Positions 9,640-19,357 are shown, counted from the first letter of the stretch. The stretch is DNA of 64,000 nt from Bacteroidota bacterium (GCA_023422835.1 JAFAGI010000013.1:62001-126000), one strand, 5' to 3'. Translations and numbers: made by a program. The notes: generated by a model not told the origin, from the letters alone.

Positions 9640-11691
9640 ATGCAATTCAAGCTATATTCAGATTACGAGCCATCCGGCGACCAGCCTTCTGCCATACAGC
9701 AGCTTACCGAAGGCATACGAAACGGCGAACAGTTCCAGACATTGCTTGGCGTTACCGGCTCGGGTAAAACATTTACCATGGCCAACGTGATACAGAATGT
9801 ACAAAGACCCACGCTGGTGCTCACGCACAACAAAACACTGGTAGCGCAATTGTACGGAGAATTTAAACAGTTCTTCCCTGAGAATGCCGTTGGTTATTTT
9901 GTAAGCTACTACGATTACTACCAGCCGGAAGCTTTCATGCCCGTAACAAATACTTACATTGAAAAAGATCTGAGCATTAACGAAGAATTAGACAAACTGC
10001 GCCTGCAGGCAACGGCACAACTGCTTTCCGGAAGAAGAGACATCATCGTAGTGGCAAGTGTAAGCTGCATTTACGGTATGGGAAACCCTACCGAATTTCA
10101 GAAGGGCATTATTCGTATTGCAAAAAATCAAAAAATAGCCAGGCAGGGATTCCTACACAACCTGGTAAACTCACTATACAGCAGAACCCAGGTAGAATTT
10201 TCACGAGGCACATTCAGGGTAAAAGGCGATACGGTCGACATCAATTTACCGTACGTGGATTACGGCTACCGCATTACTTTCTTTGACGATGAAATTGAAT
10301 CTATAGAAAGCATTGATGTAATCACCGGCAAGCGCATTGAAAAGCTTGACCATGCTGCGATTTTCCCTGCAAACTTATACCTGGCGCCGAAAGACCAGTT
10401 CCAGCAGATCATGTACGAAATACAGGATGAGATGCAGGCACAGATAAAATATTTCACCGGCATCAACAAACTCATGGAGGCGCAACGCATTAAGGAGCGT
10501 ACCGAATACGACATGGAAATGATGCGCGAGCTGGGCTATTGCACCGGCATTGAAAACTATTCACGCTTTTTTGACCAGCGCCAGCCGGGCTCCAGGCCAT
10601 TCTGCCTGCTGGATTATTTCCCGAAAGATTTCCTGTGTATGATTGATGAAAGCCACCAGACCATACCACAGGTAGGAGGCATGTATGGCGGCGACCGCAG
10701 CCGTAAGCTTACACTGGTAGAATATGGTTTCCGGCTGCCCAGCGCTATGGATAACCGCCCGCTTAACTTCCAGGAGTTTGAAAGCATGATCGGCCAGACC
10801 GTGTTTGTATCAGCCACACCCGGCGAGTATGAACTGGCAAAAACCGAAGGCGTTGTGGTAGAGCAGGTAGTACGCCCCACAGGGCTCTTAGATCCGCCGA
10901 TTGAGATTAGGCCCAGCTACAACCAAATAGATGACCTGCTGGAAGAAATAGACCAACAGGTAAAAAAAGGTGGACGCGTACTTGTGACCACGCTTACCAA
11001 ACGCATGGCTGAAGAAATGGATAAATACCTGCAACGGATCAACATCAACTCAAAATTCATCCACAGCGAAGTGCATACACTGGAGCGCGTGGAAATATTG
11101 CGCCAGTTGCGTTTGGGCGAAATTGACGTTCTGGTAGGTGTAAACCTTTTGCGTGAAGGACTTGATTTGCCCGAGGTTTCGCTGGTAGCCATTCTTGATG
11201 CGGATAAAGAAGGTTTTTTGCGTAATGAAAAGTCTTTAACGCAAACTGCAGGCCGCGCTGCGCGTAACGCAGAAGGTAAAGTGATCTTTTACGCAGACAC
11301 CATGACTGAAAGCATGCAACGCACTATTGATGAAACCAACAGGCGCCGTGAAAAACAAATTGCATACAACACCCTCCACGGCATTACACCGAAGACAGTG
11401 GCAAAAAGTAAAGAGCAGGTGTTTGCTCAAACTTCCGTGCTGGATATTAAAGGTTTTGACGAAAGGAAAACCAATGCTATCTCTTACGACCAGGATATCA
11501 TTTCCACATCTCGTGCTGCGGAAGACGGCGCTGCATACACTGCCAACAAAACGCCCGCACAACTTGAAAAGGAGATTGCACGCGTAAAAAAACAAATGAG
11601 CAAAGCCGCCAAAGACATGGACTTCATGGAAGCGGCCAAACTCAGGGATGAAATGTTTGTGCTGGAAGGATTGCTGAAAGAAATGAAGTGA
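9640..11691 (+). CDS. uvrB: UvrABC system protein B
   Basis: The damage-verifying helicase subunit of nucleotide excision repair; it is loaded by UvrA and recruits UvrC. It has 683 residues, close to the usual length. The Walker A motif GVTGSGKT is at residues 37-44. The beta-hairpin region YYDYYQPEAFMP is near residue 95. The DEAD-like box is IDESHQT, and helicase motifs V-VI include VGVNLLREGLDLPEV and QTAGRAARN. A C-terminal UVR domain (MDFMEAAKLRDEM) pairs with UvrC. A TAATTTTG box at 9628-9635 sits immediately before the start; if it is the -7 element, the transcript would be almost leaderless, though no good -33 element accompanies it. Confidence 0.98.
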   Translation: MQFKLYSDYEPSGDQPSAIQQLTEGIRNGEQFQTLLGVTGSGKTFTMANVIQNVQRPTLVLTHNKTLVAQLYGEFKQFFPENAVGYFVSYYDYYQPEAFMPVTNTYIEKDLSINEELDKLRLQATAQLLSGRRDIIVVASVSCIYGMGNPTEFQKGIIRIAKNQKIARQGFLHNLVNSLYSRTQVEFSRGTFRVKGDTVDINLPYVDYGYRITFFDDEIESIESIDVITGKRIEKLDHAAIFPANLYLAPKDQFQQIMYEIQDEMQAQIKYFTGINKLMEAQRIKERTEYDMEMMRELGYCTGIENYSRFFDQRQPGSRPFCLLDYFPKDFLCMIDESHQTIPQVGGMYGGDRSRKLTLVEYGFRLPSAMDNRPLNFQEFESMIGQTVFVSATPGEYELAKTEGVVVEQVVRPTGLLDPPIEIRPSYNQIDDLLEEIDQQVKKGGRVLVTTLTKRMAEEMDKYLQRININSKFIHSEVHTLERVEILRQLRLGEIDVLVGVNLLREGLDLPEVSLVAILDADKEGFLRNEKSLTQTAGRAARNAEGKVIFYADTMTESMQRTIDETNRRREKQIAYNTLHGITPKTVAKSKEQVFAQTSVLDIKGFDERKTNAISYDQDIISTSRAAEDGAAYTANKTPAQLEKEIARVKKQMSKAAKDMDFMEAAKLRDEMFVLEGLLKEMK

Positions 11692-11779
11692 TGTTGAGGG
11701 TTTTTGTGTTATGAAGTTATGAAGTTATCAGTGATGGGATTATGAGTTATGAATTTTTATGACAGATGTTTAATCTTCC

Positions 11780-12508
11780 CTACAACTCACGTATCTTAAT
11801 GTTCCTGAACCAGACAGGATAGCCATGATCCTGCAAACCGATATAACCTTCTTTGGAAATTCCTTTTTTAAAGCCCGGGAAATTTTTAAACTTGCTTTTT
11901 TTCACCATTATATCCCATTCCGGCGTCCATAATTGGTAAGATACTACAGGCACGCCATTCTGGGTATGGGTTACATTACCGTTTTCCACTTTTATCACCA
12001 GATTATTCCATTCGCCTGCCGGCTTTACAGTTGCGGGATCAGCAGCAAGCATATCATATAAAGAACCTGCTAAATGGCTGGCAATAACGTTGTCGCTCGC
12101 ATCACGGTTATCAAGCACCTGTGCTTCCAGGGCGGCATAATAAATGGGCTGTCCAGGCTCCTCACGCACATTATAAAATATACCGGAGTTGCCGGCTTTA
12201 GATGTTTTCCAGTCAATAGAAAGTTCGTAATTCCGGAACTGTTTGTCTGCAAAAATAATATCGCCGCCATTGCCCCAACCCGGCTTTTTACCTTCTGCTG
12301 TAAATACTTTCATAGCATGGTCTTCAATTGTCCAGTTGGCGGGCATTTTGCTACCGTTTACCTGACGCCATCCGCTAAAGTCTTTACCGTTGAACAATGC
12401 CACCCAGCCTTCGCGCTTTTCCTTGCGGGTAACTTTATTCATAGTATTACAGGAACTAAGCATTACCAGGAAAACTACTACGAACAAAATATTTTTATAC
12501 ATAATCAT
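11780..12508 (-). CDS. DUF1080 (3-keto-disaccharide hydrolase-like) lipoprotein
   Basis: A 242-residue lipoprotein. The signal sequence ends in MLSSCNTM, with the lipobox Cys near residue 20. The rest is a single concanavalin-like DUF1080 domain: WVALFNGKDFSGWRQ at the start, GGDIIFADKQFRNYELSIDWK, GNSGIFYNVRE, the GEWNNLVIKVENG strand, and a terminal GYIGLQDHGYPVWFRNIKIREL. The family is now named 3-keto-disaccharide hydrolase and takes part in carbohydrate breakdown in Bacteroidota. No sugar-dehydrogenase partner is adjacent. The 88 bases between it and the convergent uvrB contain imperfect repeats of GTTATGA. Confidence 0.92.
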   Translation of the reverse strand: MIMYKNILFVVVFLVMLSSCNTMNKVTRKEKREGWVALFNGKDFSGWRQVNGSKMPANWTIEDHAMKVFTAEGKKPGWGNGGDIIFADKQFRNYELSIDWKTSKAGNSGIFYNVREEPGQPIYYAALEAQVLDNRDASDNVIASHLAGSLYDMLAADPATVKPAGEWNNLVIKVENGNVTHTQNGVPVVSYQLWTPEWDIMVKKSKFKNFPGFKKGISKEGYIGLQDHGYPVWFRNIKIREL

Positions 12509-12552
12509 GTGATTTTGACAAAACCAAAGTTAATGATTTTACAGCTAAACAA

Positions 12553-13857
12553 TTAATTGTCTACTTCTTTAATTGTTGGCCGATCATCTTCTATACGGCT
12601 TTCATAAGAAATTTTAAACCTGTTGAGATCGGGAATAAATTTGCGATGTCTCTTCAATTCGTATTCGTAGATCAATTTCCCCAATTCGTACAAAAACGGG
12701 TGACCAACATTTTCATAGTCATACTTACCATCGTTGATGATACCATCACTGTTCACATAAATGGTTGCAGATAAAAGATATTCAATGTTATGCTCCTGGT
12801 CTACCACATAAGAATTGTCTGTAAGAAACCCGTAGGCCCAGCCTGTTTTATTGAACACTCTCACACCTGGCGGCAGCGTTGTATGCGTGCTGTCGCGAAA
12901 AAAGAATTTTACAAACGAATCGTAAAACTTATCACCATCGTACTTGGGATAATTTGTTTCGCGCGGGTACTGTGATAAATAACGGTACAAAAAAGTATAA
13001 TCTTCCTCAGTAAGATTGAAGCGTTGGCGCTCTGGTACACTTTCCGGGAACATAACCGTGCGAAGGATATAGTGCAATTCCTCCAACGCTATCCTGTTTT
13101 TCTTGGAGAAATCGAAAGGCCCGTTTACCAATTGATCATGGGCATCCATGTATGCATTGCCCAGCTTCTCATTTCGGCTGTGATCAAAGCTGTCCGGGTT
13201 ATACTGCATAGGTTGTTCGTACAGTAGCTTGCCATTTTTATCCAGGAACTTTACAGGATTTGTATACCTGTTCTCCTCTATGGTCATGGGCACAAAACGG
13301 TGCATGATACGCACGTTGTGATATCCTCTTTCGTGCAGCGAACGGTTAATTTCCTGCTGCCCAAGAAACTCATACATGCGGTTGTATGCATCGTTATCAC
13401 TTACCAGCAAAGCTTTTTTAATGAAGTGAGCAACAGATGGGCAGCCGTTTTCGGCAGTCGCATCTTTGTGTATGCGGGTTTGTTTGCTGTATGCGCTGTC
13501 GAATTCAATTCTGGTGTCTTTGTTTACACCGTGCGCTTGAAGGCGGTTGATTTTTTCCAGCGAAAGCACCGCTAACGGGAACTTTACGGTTGATGCCGGA
13601 TTAAAATAAACCTGGTCGTTTACATTAAAATAATGATCTGTAAAATGCGGGTTGTTGTTTTTATCGCGCTCGATTTGTGTATAAATAATCTGTAAGCGGA
13701 AACTGTCCGGATGCGAAAGTACCTGTTGAAAAATTTTATTATCAACTTTTCCCAGCAATTCCTCAAACCATTTAGTATGCTTAGCCTGTGCAAAAGTTGT
13801 AGAGCTACTCTTTACCATACATAAGATAATAAAAACTGCCAAAGCTAACCTGCTCAT
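12553..13857 (-). CDS. Class A beta-lactamase-like serine hydrolase
   Basis: An exported protein of about 434 residues with the beta-lactamase class A fold (Beta-lactamase2 type). The active-site pattern is visible: SxxK as S-T-V-K at residues 89-92, SDN at 153-155, and a KTG (FNKTGWAYG) in the C-terminal half. It is much longer than a classical class A enzyme of about 290 residues, with extra sequence between SDN and KTG. It may therefore be a peptidase or esterase of the same superfamily rather than a true antibiotic hydrolase. I choose ATG 13857 because it directly opens a signal peptide (MSRLALAVFIILCMV). It lies 45 bases from the next gene upstream, DUF1080 side, and reads toward it. Confidence 0.82.
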   Translation of the reverse strand: MSRLALAVFIILCMVKSSSTTFAQAKHTKWFEELLGKVDNKIFQQVLSHPDSFRLQIIYTQIERDKNNNPHFTDHYFNVNDQVYFNPASTVKFPLAVLSLEKINRLQAHGVNKDTRIEFDSAYSKQTRIHKDATAENGCPSVAHFIKKALLVSDNDAYNRMYEFLGQQEINRSLHERGYHNVRIMHRFVPMTIEENRYTNPVKFLDKNGKLLYEQPMQYNPDSFDHSRNEKLGNAYMDAHDQLVNGPFDFSKKNRIALEELHYILRTVMFPESVPERQRFNLTEEDYTFLYRYLSQYPRETNYPKYDGDKFYDSFVKFFFRDSTHTTLPPGVRVFNKTGWAYGFLTDNSYVVDQEHNIEYLLSATIYVNSDGIINDGKYDYENVGHPFLYELGKLIYEYELKRHRKFIPDLNRFKISYESRIEDDRPTIKEVDN

Positions 13858-13966
13858 ACATTCCGTACTATATTGTAAATTTTTAATAATGCCCGGGAAC
13901 AAGCGCTGGCGAGAACACCCGCAGCTGCATTACCGGGCAGGCACAAAAGATGTGTATTGCACAGAG

Positions 13967-14464
13967 CTATTTCAGCGACTCCAGAGCTGCGTCATAATCA
14001 GGCTCTGTGGTAATTTCAGGCACCTGTTCTGTATAGACAACCTTTCCTTCCGGATCCACCACAATTACAGCGCGGCTTAGCAGGCCCTGAAGCGGGCCGT
14101 CAGTCAATTGCACTCCGTAAGTGTTGCCAAAGTCTGTACGGAAATCTGAAAGCATCTCTACATTGTTTAATCCTTCAGCAGCACAAAAATTCTTTTGTGC
14201 AAACGGAAGATCTTTTGAAATGCAAAGCACCTTGGTATTGTTAAGTGAAGATGCCTGCTCATTGAATTTTCTTACTGATGTAGCGCAAACGCCCGTATTT
14301 ACACTGGGGAAAATATTCATCACTACATATTTGCCAAGATAATCACTTAACTTTTTTTCATTAAGATCCACATCAACAAGCGTGAAATCTTTTACTTGCT
14401 CACCCACCTGCGGCAGGTTGCCGGCTGTATGTACATTGTTGCCTTTGAATGATACCTGTGCCAT
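13967..14464 (-). CDS. tpx: Thiol peroxidase (atypical 2-Cys peroxiredoxin)
   Basis: A 165-residue peroxiredoxin of the Tpx type, which reduces lipid and other hydroperoxides using thioredoxin. The peroxidatic Cys60 lies in [17 protein letters not shown] and the resolving Cys94 in [11 protein letters not shown]; both positions match the well-studied family (61 and 95). The N-terminus ([19 protein letters not shown]) and the C-terminal [14 protein letters not shown] also fit. The usual Thr-Pro in the active-site loop is Thr-Gly here, a conservative local oddity. No signal peptide is visible. The gene is probably expressed singly. Confidence 0.96.
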   Translation of the reverse strand: MAQVSFKGNNVHTAGNLPQVGEQVKDFTLVDVDLNEKKLSDYLGKYVVMNIFPSVNTGVCATSVRKFNEQASSLNNTKVLCISKDLPFAQKNFCAAEGLNNVEMLSDFRTDFGNTYGVQLTDGPLQGLLSRAVIVVDPEGKVVYTEQVPEITTEPDYDAALESLK

Positions 14465-14537
14465 AATAATCAGTTTTAAGTTGTTTTGATTGAATACTCA
14501 AATCTACTCATAAATATGTTTAGATAATGATAAAATA

Positions 14538-15749
14538 CTACTGTTGCCACAGCAGGCTTCCATCTCCGTAACTCAGGAAACGGTAATTGTTTTGTAATGC
14601 ATGATCGTAAATTTTCCGCCAGTCGTCTCCAACTACAGCGGCCACCAGCAAGAGCAAAGTAGAGTTGGGCTGGTGGAAATTGGTGACCACGCCCCGCGCT
14701 ACACGCAGTTTGTAGGATGGCGCAATGATAATACGTGTTTTAGCAATAAGCTTATCTGCACCTGCTTCGTGTGCATAAGCCAGCAATGCCTGTAGCGCCT
14801 CTGTAACAGGAATATCTTGCGGCAATTCATAGCACTCCCATTGGGCAAGGTCTGTAAAGCCCTTGCCGTGCAACAGCTTCACCCCCATCCAGTACAGGCT
14901 TTCAATTGTACGTAACGATGTGGTGCCGACAGCAACGATCTTTTTTTCCTCATTTGCCAACCGGCGTATAAGTTCTTTACTCACTTCAAAAAACTCTGCA
15001 TGCATATCATGGTTTTCCATAGTTGCAGATTTTACCGGCCGGAAAGTGCCTGCGCCAACGTGCAATGTTACGTAGGCCTGTTCTATACCTTTATTGTTCA
15101 GCTGCTCTAAAAGCTCATGCGTAAAATGCAAACCGGCGGTCGGCGCTGCTACAGAACCCGCGTAAGCCGCATAAACGGTTTGATAGCGTTGTTTGTCTTC
15201 CTCTTCAACCATACGATTCAGATAGGGAGGCAAAGGAATATTTCCGTAAATACTCAATATTTCCGCAAAGGAATGGCCGCCGCTCCATCGGAATTCTACC
15301 AGGAAATAATCATTGTGTTTCTCTTTTTTATCAGCAGAAAAAACAATTCTTTCTCCCTCGTGCAGCAACTCTTTTTGCAGGATCCCTTCCTTCCATTTTT
15401 TAGCGCCGCCAACCAGGCATTTCCAGGTTACAGCATTTCTCTGCATCATGGCTGAAGTAATGTCTGCATAATTTTCAGCGGGTTCCAGACAGAATATTTC
15501 TACAGTGGTGCCGGTTCTTTTTTGGAAAAGCAAACGTGCGGATACCACTTTAGTATTGTTGAAAACTAGCAGCGTGTTTTCGGGCAGCTGATTCGCAATA
15601 TCCGCATATTGCGTTTCTGAAATTTCGCCGTTCTGATAAACCAGCAGTTTGCTTTTATCTCTTTCTGCTAAAGGATACCGCGCTATTTTCTCGTCAGGGA
15701 GATCGTAAGTATAATCTTGTATGTTGATGTTTTTTGCTGCTATATTCAT
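14538..15749 (-). CDS. queA: S-adenosylmethionine:tRNA ribosyltransferase-isomerase
   Basis: QueA transfers and isomerises the ribosyl group of SAM onto 7-aminomethyl-7-deazaguanine in tRNA, giving epoxyqueuosine. The protein has about 403 residues, the longer form found in Bacteroidota. Motifs include the opening YDLPDEKIARYPLAERDKSKLL, NTKVVSARL, APTAGLHFTHELL, HVGAGTFRPV, the SLRTIESLYW stretch and TNFHQPNSTLLLLVAA. ATG 15749 is preferred over a TTG two codons earlier. It is divergent from nfu with a short shared upstream region. Confidence 0.96.
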   Translation of the reverse strand: MNIAAKNINIQDYTYDLPDEKIARYPLAERDKSKLLVYQNGEISETQYADIANQLPENTLLVFNNTKVVSARLLFQKRTGTTVEIFCLEPAENYADITSAMMQRNAVTWKCLVGGAKKWKEGILQKELLHEGERIVFSADKKEKHNDYFLVEFRWSGGHSFAEILSIYGNIPLPPYLNRMVEEEDKQRYQTVYAAYAGSVAAPTAGLHFTHELLEQLNNKGIEQAYVTLHVGAGTFRPVKSATMENHDMHAEFFEVSKELIRRLANEEKKIVAVGTTSLRTIESLYWMGVKLLHGKGFTDLAQWECYELPQDIPVTEALQALLAYAHEAGADKLIAKTRIIIAPSYKLRVARGVVTNFHQPNSTLLLLVAAVVGDDWRKIYDHALQNNYRFLSYGDGSLLWQQ

Positions 15750-15814
15750 GCTCAAATATTACATATAAGTTACAAATTTAAAAAGCTTTCAACAATTAAT
15801 TCTCTGTAGTTGGC

Positions 15815-15822
15815 TATCTTTG
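15815..15822 (+). promoter_or_regulatory. Putative -7 box (TATCTTTG) of nfu
   Basis: TATCTTTG matches the Bacteroidota -7 consensus TAnnTTTG and lies 21 bases before the nfu start codon. A clear TTG -33 element is not seen at the right distance. Confidence 0.5.
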
Positions 15823-15843
15823 CCTTTAAGAAATTACAAGCTT

Positions 15844-16443
15844 ATGATTAAGACAGGAAATCCGGTTATCAGCATTTATACGGAAATGACGCCTAACCCC
15901 GAGACCATGAAATTTGTTGCCAACAAACTTTTGTATCCCGGCAAGAGCATTGATATTCCTGATGAGACGGCATCAGGCCCCTCGCCATTGGCCAAAGAGT
16001 TGTTCAGTTTTCCTTTTATAAAAAGTGTTTTTATTGCCTCTAACTTTATCACGCTTACCAAAAGCGACAGCAATATTGACTGGCAGGATGTAATACCTAC
16101 CATAAAACAGTTTTTGAAAGAGTATATTGAAAACGGCAGCCCGATAGTAAATGAAGAGGAAGCAGCAAAAGTGAAAGTAGTCTCTTCCAACGAGGTTTCA
16201 GCAGACGATGATGACGTAGTGAAGAGAATCAAGGAAATGCTTGACAACTATGTACGTCCTGCGGTAGAAATGGACGGTGGCGCTATCCAGTTCAAGAGTT
16301 ATAATGAAGGCGTGGTGAACCTTGCATTGCAGGGGAGCTGCAGCGGCTGTCCTTCTTCCATGATCACCCTGAAAGCAGGAATTGAAGGCATGATGAAGCG
16401 CATGATCCCTGAAGTGAAAGAAGTGGTGGCAAATGCGGAATAA
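15844..16443 (+). CDS. nfu: NifU-like Fe-S scaffold/carrier protein
   Basis: An Fe-S cluster carrier with two domains. An Nfu_N domain (IYTEMTPNPETMKFVANK, then PSPLAKELFSFPFIKSVFI) occupies about the first 95 residues. It is followed by an acidic linker and the NifU C-terminal domain (VKRIKEMLDNYVRPAVEMDGG, then GSCSGCPSSMITLKAGIE), whose CxxC binds the cluster at a dimer interface. The architecture matches mitochondrial-type Nfu. ATG 15844 is chosen over an upstream TTG because the Nfu_N domain begins directly after it and the -7 box is close. A strong intrinsic terminator follows 21 bases after the stop. Confidence 0.95.
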   Translation: MIKTGNPVISIYTEMTPNPETMKFVANKLLYPGKSIDIPDETASGPSPLAKELFSFPFIKSVFIASNFITLTKSDSNIDWQDVIPTIKQFLKEYIENGSPIVNEEEAAKVKVVSSNEVSADDDDVVKRIKEMLDNYVRPAVEMDGGAIQFKSYNEGVVNLALQGSCSGCPSSMITLKAGIEGMMKRMIPEVKEVVANAE

Positions 16444-16464
16444 AAGTTTTTGAATTTGTTGTGG

Positions 16465-16490
16465 GAACGCGCCGCAGGCGCGTTCTTTTT
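16465..16490 (+). terminator. Intrinsic terminator after nfu
   Basis: A perfect 9-bp stem, GAACGCGCC / GGCGCGTTC, with a GCA loop, followed by five T. It lies between the convergent genes nfu and the GNAT-like gene. Confidence 0.92.
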
Positions 16491-16556
16491 ATTGCTATGA
16501 AACGGGAATTTGCACAGGCATATAGCTTTTATAACTCTATTGTGGCAACAAAGAAA

Positions 16557-17684
16557 TCATACCAGGTCTTTGGTATAGATGGTATACTCTTTATACAACT
16601 TATGGCCTTCCAGCCTTTCTATTTCGCCGCGCATTTTTGTGTTGGTACGCATAATCAGGTGGCTGTCCATCACCTTAAATCCTGATGCCAGTGCAGAAGT
16701 CAAAAGCCTGCTGGCCAGCACGGCATTCAGGCCTTTATCCTGCATTCTTTTATCAACAGCGCCCAACAACAACACCAGCCTGTCAGACCGTTTAGAGGCT
16801 TTGTAAATGTGATACCAGCCAAAAGGCAGAAGCCGGCCCCTGGCTTTTTGTATGCCTTCGCTCAGGTCGGCCATACCTATAACAAATGCAACGACCCCGC
16901 CGCTTTCATCGGTAATTATTTTTATAAGCGCGGGATTAAGCAGTGGCAAAAAACGCTTGCCAAATTCATCCATTTCAGCTTCTGTAACTGCCGTAAATCC
17001 GTAAATATTTTTATAAGTCTGATTGATCAAATTAAACACCGGCCGTACAAATTTTTTCACCTGCCGCGTTGAGGTAAATTCATGCACCACTATCTTATGG
17101 TTCTGCTCCACACGCTGTGTAAACTTCTTATATCTGTCTGCCACTTCCGGCGTTAATGGCACGTCATACTCGCAAAGCTCCACGTAAGGGTCGTAATTAT
17201 TTTCAAGTATGAAATGCTTCATAAACTCATAGCTGCAATTGGTCACCATCATTGTAGGGGCATCAAATCCTTTGGTTACAAAGCCTTGAGGCTCCTTATC
17301 AGAGAAGCCCATAGGCCCTACCAGGTTAGTACAGCCGTTTTGCTTTGCCCATGCTTCTACAGCGTGCAGCAATGCATCAAAAACAGCCTTGCTTTCATAA
17401 CATTCAAAATAGCTGAACCTTGCTGTCTGCACCTGGTTCTGCTTATTAAACGAATGCGGCACAATGCCCATGATACGCCCTACCGGAATACCGTCTATAG
17501 ATGCCAGCAATAATATAGTTGCGTTGTGTTTAAATGCCGGGTTGCGTTCTTTGGAGAAAAATTTCTCCTCATCGATATATAGCGGGTACAACCAGTTGGC
17601 GTGTCCATGGTGGATCTTTTCAGGCAGGTAAATAAAAGTATCCAATTCAGCCGTTGTAATAACTTCCTTAATTGTTATGCTCAT
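16557..17684 (-). CDS. GNAT-like acyltransferase family protein
   Basis: A 375-residue cytoplasmic protein that I read as a tandem GNAT-like fold, related to the large uncharacterised YghO-type family. The N-terminal half has FIYLPEKIHHGHANWLYPLY and a GRIMGI strand. The central NLVGPMGFSDKEPQGFVTKGFD and the later GVVAFVIGMADL and LNAVLASRLLTSAL stretches are conserved in that family. A C-terminal IMRTNTKMRGEIERLEGHKLYKEYTIY end also fits. The donor and acceptor are unknown. Its start overlaps the stop of the upstream PAP2 gene by four bases (ATGA arrangement), so the two proteins are probably translationally coupled; a lipid acyl-transfer role is an inference from that pairing. Confidence 0.75.
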   Translation of the reverse strand: MSITIKEVITTAELDTFIYLPEKIHHGHANWLYPLYIDEEKFFSKERNPAFKHNATILLLASIDGIPVGRIMGIVPHSFNKQNQVQTARFSYFECYESKAVFDALLHAVEAWAKQNGCTNLVGPMGFSDKEPQGFVTKGFDAPTMMVTNCSYEFMKHFILENNYDPYVELCEYDVPLTPEVADRYKKFTQRVEQNHKIVVHEFTSTRQVKKFVRPVFNLINQTYKNIYGFTAVTEAEMDEFGKRFLPLLNPALIKIITDESGGVVAFVIGMADLSEGIQKARGRLLPFGWYHIYKASKRSDRLVLLLGAVDKRMQDKGLNAVLASRLLTSALASGFKVMDSHLIMRTNTKMRGEIERLEGHKLYKEYTIYTKDLV

Positions 17685-18559
17685 GCGCTCATCCTGTTTA
17701 ATAAACTTTTATAAAACCGTAAAGTCGCCCAATAGATCAACGGCGCGGAGACAATGCCCGCAATTACATCAACAACATAGTGCGCTTTGATATACACAGT
17801 TGAAAATATTAAAATTATCACAACCGGTAAAAAATATTTTATCCATTTCCTGCAATGTGCATACAACCAGAGAAGCATGATGCAACTTACGGCTACATGT
17901 GAGCTCGGGAATGCACCTGTAGGGCCCTCGCCATGTTTCTGAATCAGTTGAATTGCATGGCCGAAAACACCGCATGCATCTATAGCATTATCCGGGTAGG
18001 TAAAATAAAACTGCGGCCCTGCTGCCGGGAATAAAATAAACAAAACGTAATAAACTAGGAACGAACTGATGACTACAAAACCGAACGCTTCTATTTTATG
18101 TGGATAATATTTATACAGTAAAAGTAAAATGATCAATGGCATCAGGTAATATGAGAAATAACCAAAGAAGAACAGTTCGCTCCAGAAACAACCGCTGCAC
18201 CGGCGAGAAAAATAAAGCGCCGGCTGAAAGCCAAACAGTGCCTCATCTGCGAGCGATAGTTGCGCATCAATTTTAGGGAAGATAAGTATGTTTAAGGTTG
18301 CTGTCTCTTTATACAGAAAGGTAAGCAATGCATATATGCCTGCCACATTGAGCAGGTGAAACATTTTGGTTGAAAAGTGTTTTTTAAAAAATATCAATAC
18401 AAAAAACAAGGCCAGATAGACTGTCCTGTTGATCAATAACTCAGGTATCAGTATGCCGGCAGGATCAAAAATAAGCTGCAGTACGCTGATGATGAGGAAA
18501 TAAATCAATACAGCGAACCAGATCTTTGAAATGCCGTGAAATTTGCCGGGGATGTTCAA
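17681..18559 (-). CDS. PAP2-superfamily membrane phosphatase
   Basis: A 292-residue polytopic membrane protein. The catalytic motifs of the PAP2 superfamily are in the C-terminal half: GAFPSSHVAVS contains the SxxxxH-like second motif and AHYVVDVIAG holds the third His. The first motif (KxxxxxxRP) is not obvious, which is common in the PAP2_3/inositol-phosphorylceramide-synthase-like branch. Candidates are a lipid phosphatase or a head-group transferase acting at the periplasmic face. It is the first gene of a two-gene operon with the GNAT-like gene (4-base overlap). Confidence 0.85.
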   Translation of the reverse strand: MNIPGKFHGISKIWFAVLIYFLIISVLQLIFDPAGILIPELLINRTVYLALFFVLIFFKKHFSTKMFHLLNVAGIYALLTFLYKETATLNILIFPKIDAQLSLADEALFGFQPALYFSRRCSGCFWSELFFFGYFSYYLMPLIILLLLYKYYPHKIEAFGFVVISSFLVYYVLFILFPAAGPQFYFTYPDNAIDACGVFGHAIQLIQKHGEGPTGAFPSSHVAVSCIMLLWLYAHCRKWIKYFLPVVIILIFSTVYIKAHYVVDVIAGIVSAPLIYWATLRFYKSLLNRMSA

Positions 18560-18688
18560 AATAGTTGTTTAGTGCAAAAGTAATCCATTTGCCACTCATT
18601 GCTTACGAACTAATGGTCTTACGGATTCAGGAAGATAGCGTGAGCTGATTTTTTTAATTAGCTTTGCAACAGACATATACTTCATACA

Positions 18689-19357
18689 TTGTTATACCTT
18701 GTTCCTACGCCCATCGGCAATTTAAAAGACATTACCCTGCGCGCACTTGAAGTGCTGAAAGCATGCGATGTTATCCTTTGTGAAGACACCCGTACTTCCG
18801 GGAGACTGTTATCTCATTACGGCATATCCAAGCCACTATTGCCTTTTCACCAGCACAATGAACATAAAGTGTTGCAGTCTATCGCCGATGAAATTGCCTC
18901 CGGCAGGAACATGGCATTGATCACAGACGCAGGCACGCCGGCCATATCAGATCCCGGTTTCTTACTGGTGAGGGAATGCATAAAAAACAACGTGCAAGTA
19001 GAATGTCTGCCGGGCGCCACTGCTTTTGTGCCGGCGCTGGTAAACAGCGGCTTACCGGCAACACGCTTTTGCTTCGAAGGCTTTCTGCCGCTCAAAAAAG
19101 GCCGGCACACCATGCTGAAAAAACTAGCAGAGGAACAGCGCACCATGATATTTTATGAAAGCCCTGTACGCCTGCAAAAAACACTGGCAGACTTGGCAAC
19201 TTATTTTGGCGCTGAAAGATTGTGCTCAGTCAGCAGGGAACTCAGCAAAATGTTTGAAGAAAACAAGCGCGGCACACTGCAAAGCGTTGCGGAATATTTT
19301 GCTTCTAGAACAGTCAAAGGGGAAATAGTGATTGTAGTTGAAGGAAAAAAAGACTGA
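18689..19357 (+). CDS. rsmI: 16S rRNA (cytidine1402-2'-O)-methyltransferase
   Basis: RsmI methylates the 2'-O of C1402 in 16S rRNA using SAM. The 222-residue protein has the tetrapyrrole-methylase fold: LYLVPTPIGNLKDITLRALE, CDVILCEDTRTSGRLLSHY, ALITDAGTPAISDPG, CLPGATAFVPALVNSGL, FEGFLPLKKG, and TMIFYESPVRL. The C-terminal helical extension of the E. coli protein is missing, giving a short protein that nonetheless ends naturally. The only start consistent with the conserved N-terminus is TTG 18689; no ATG lies in frame upstream. It faces cdsA convergently across about 290 bases. Confidence 0.95.
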   Translation: MLYLVPTPIGNLKDITLRALEVLKACDVILCEDTRTSGRLLSHYGISKPLLPFHQHNEHKVLQSIADEIASGRNMALITDAGTPAISDPGFLLVRECIKNNVQVECLPGATAFVPALVNSGLPATRFCFEGFLPLKKGRHTMLKKLAEEQRTMIFYESPVRLQKTLADLATYFGAERLCSVSRELSKMFEENKRGTLQSVAEYFASRTVKGEIVIVVEGKKD

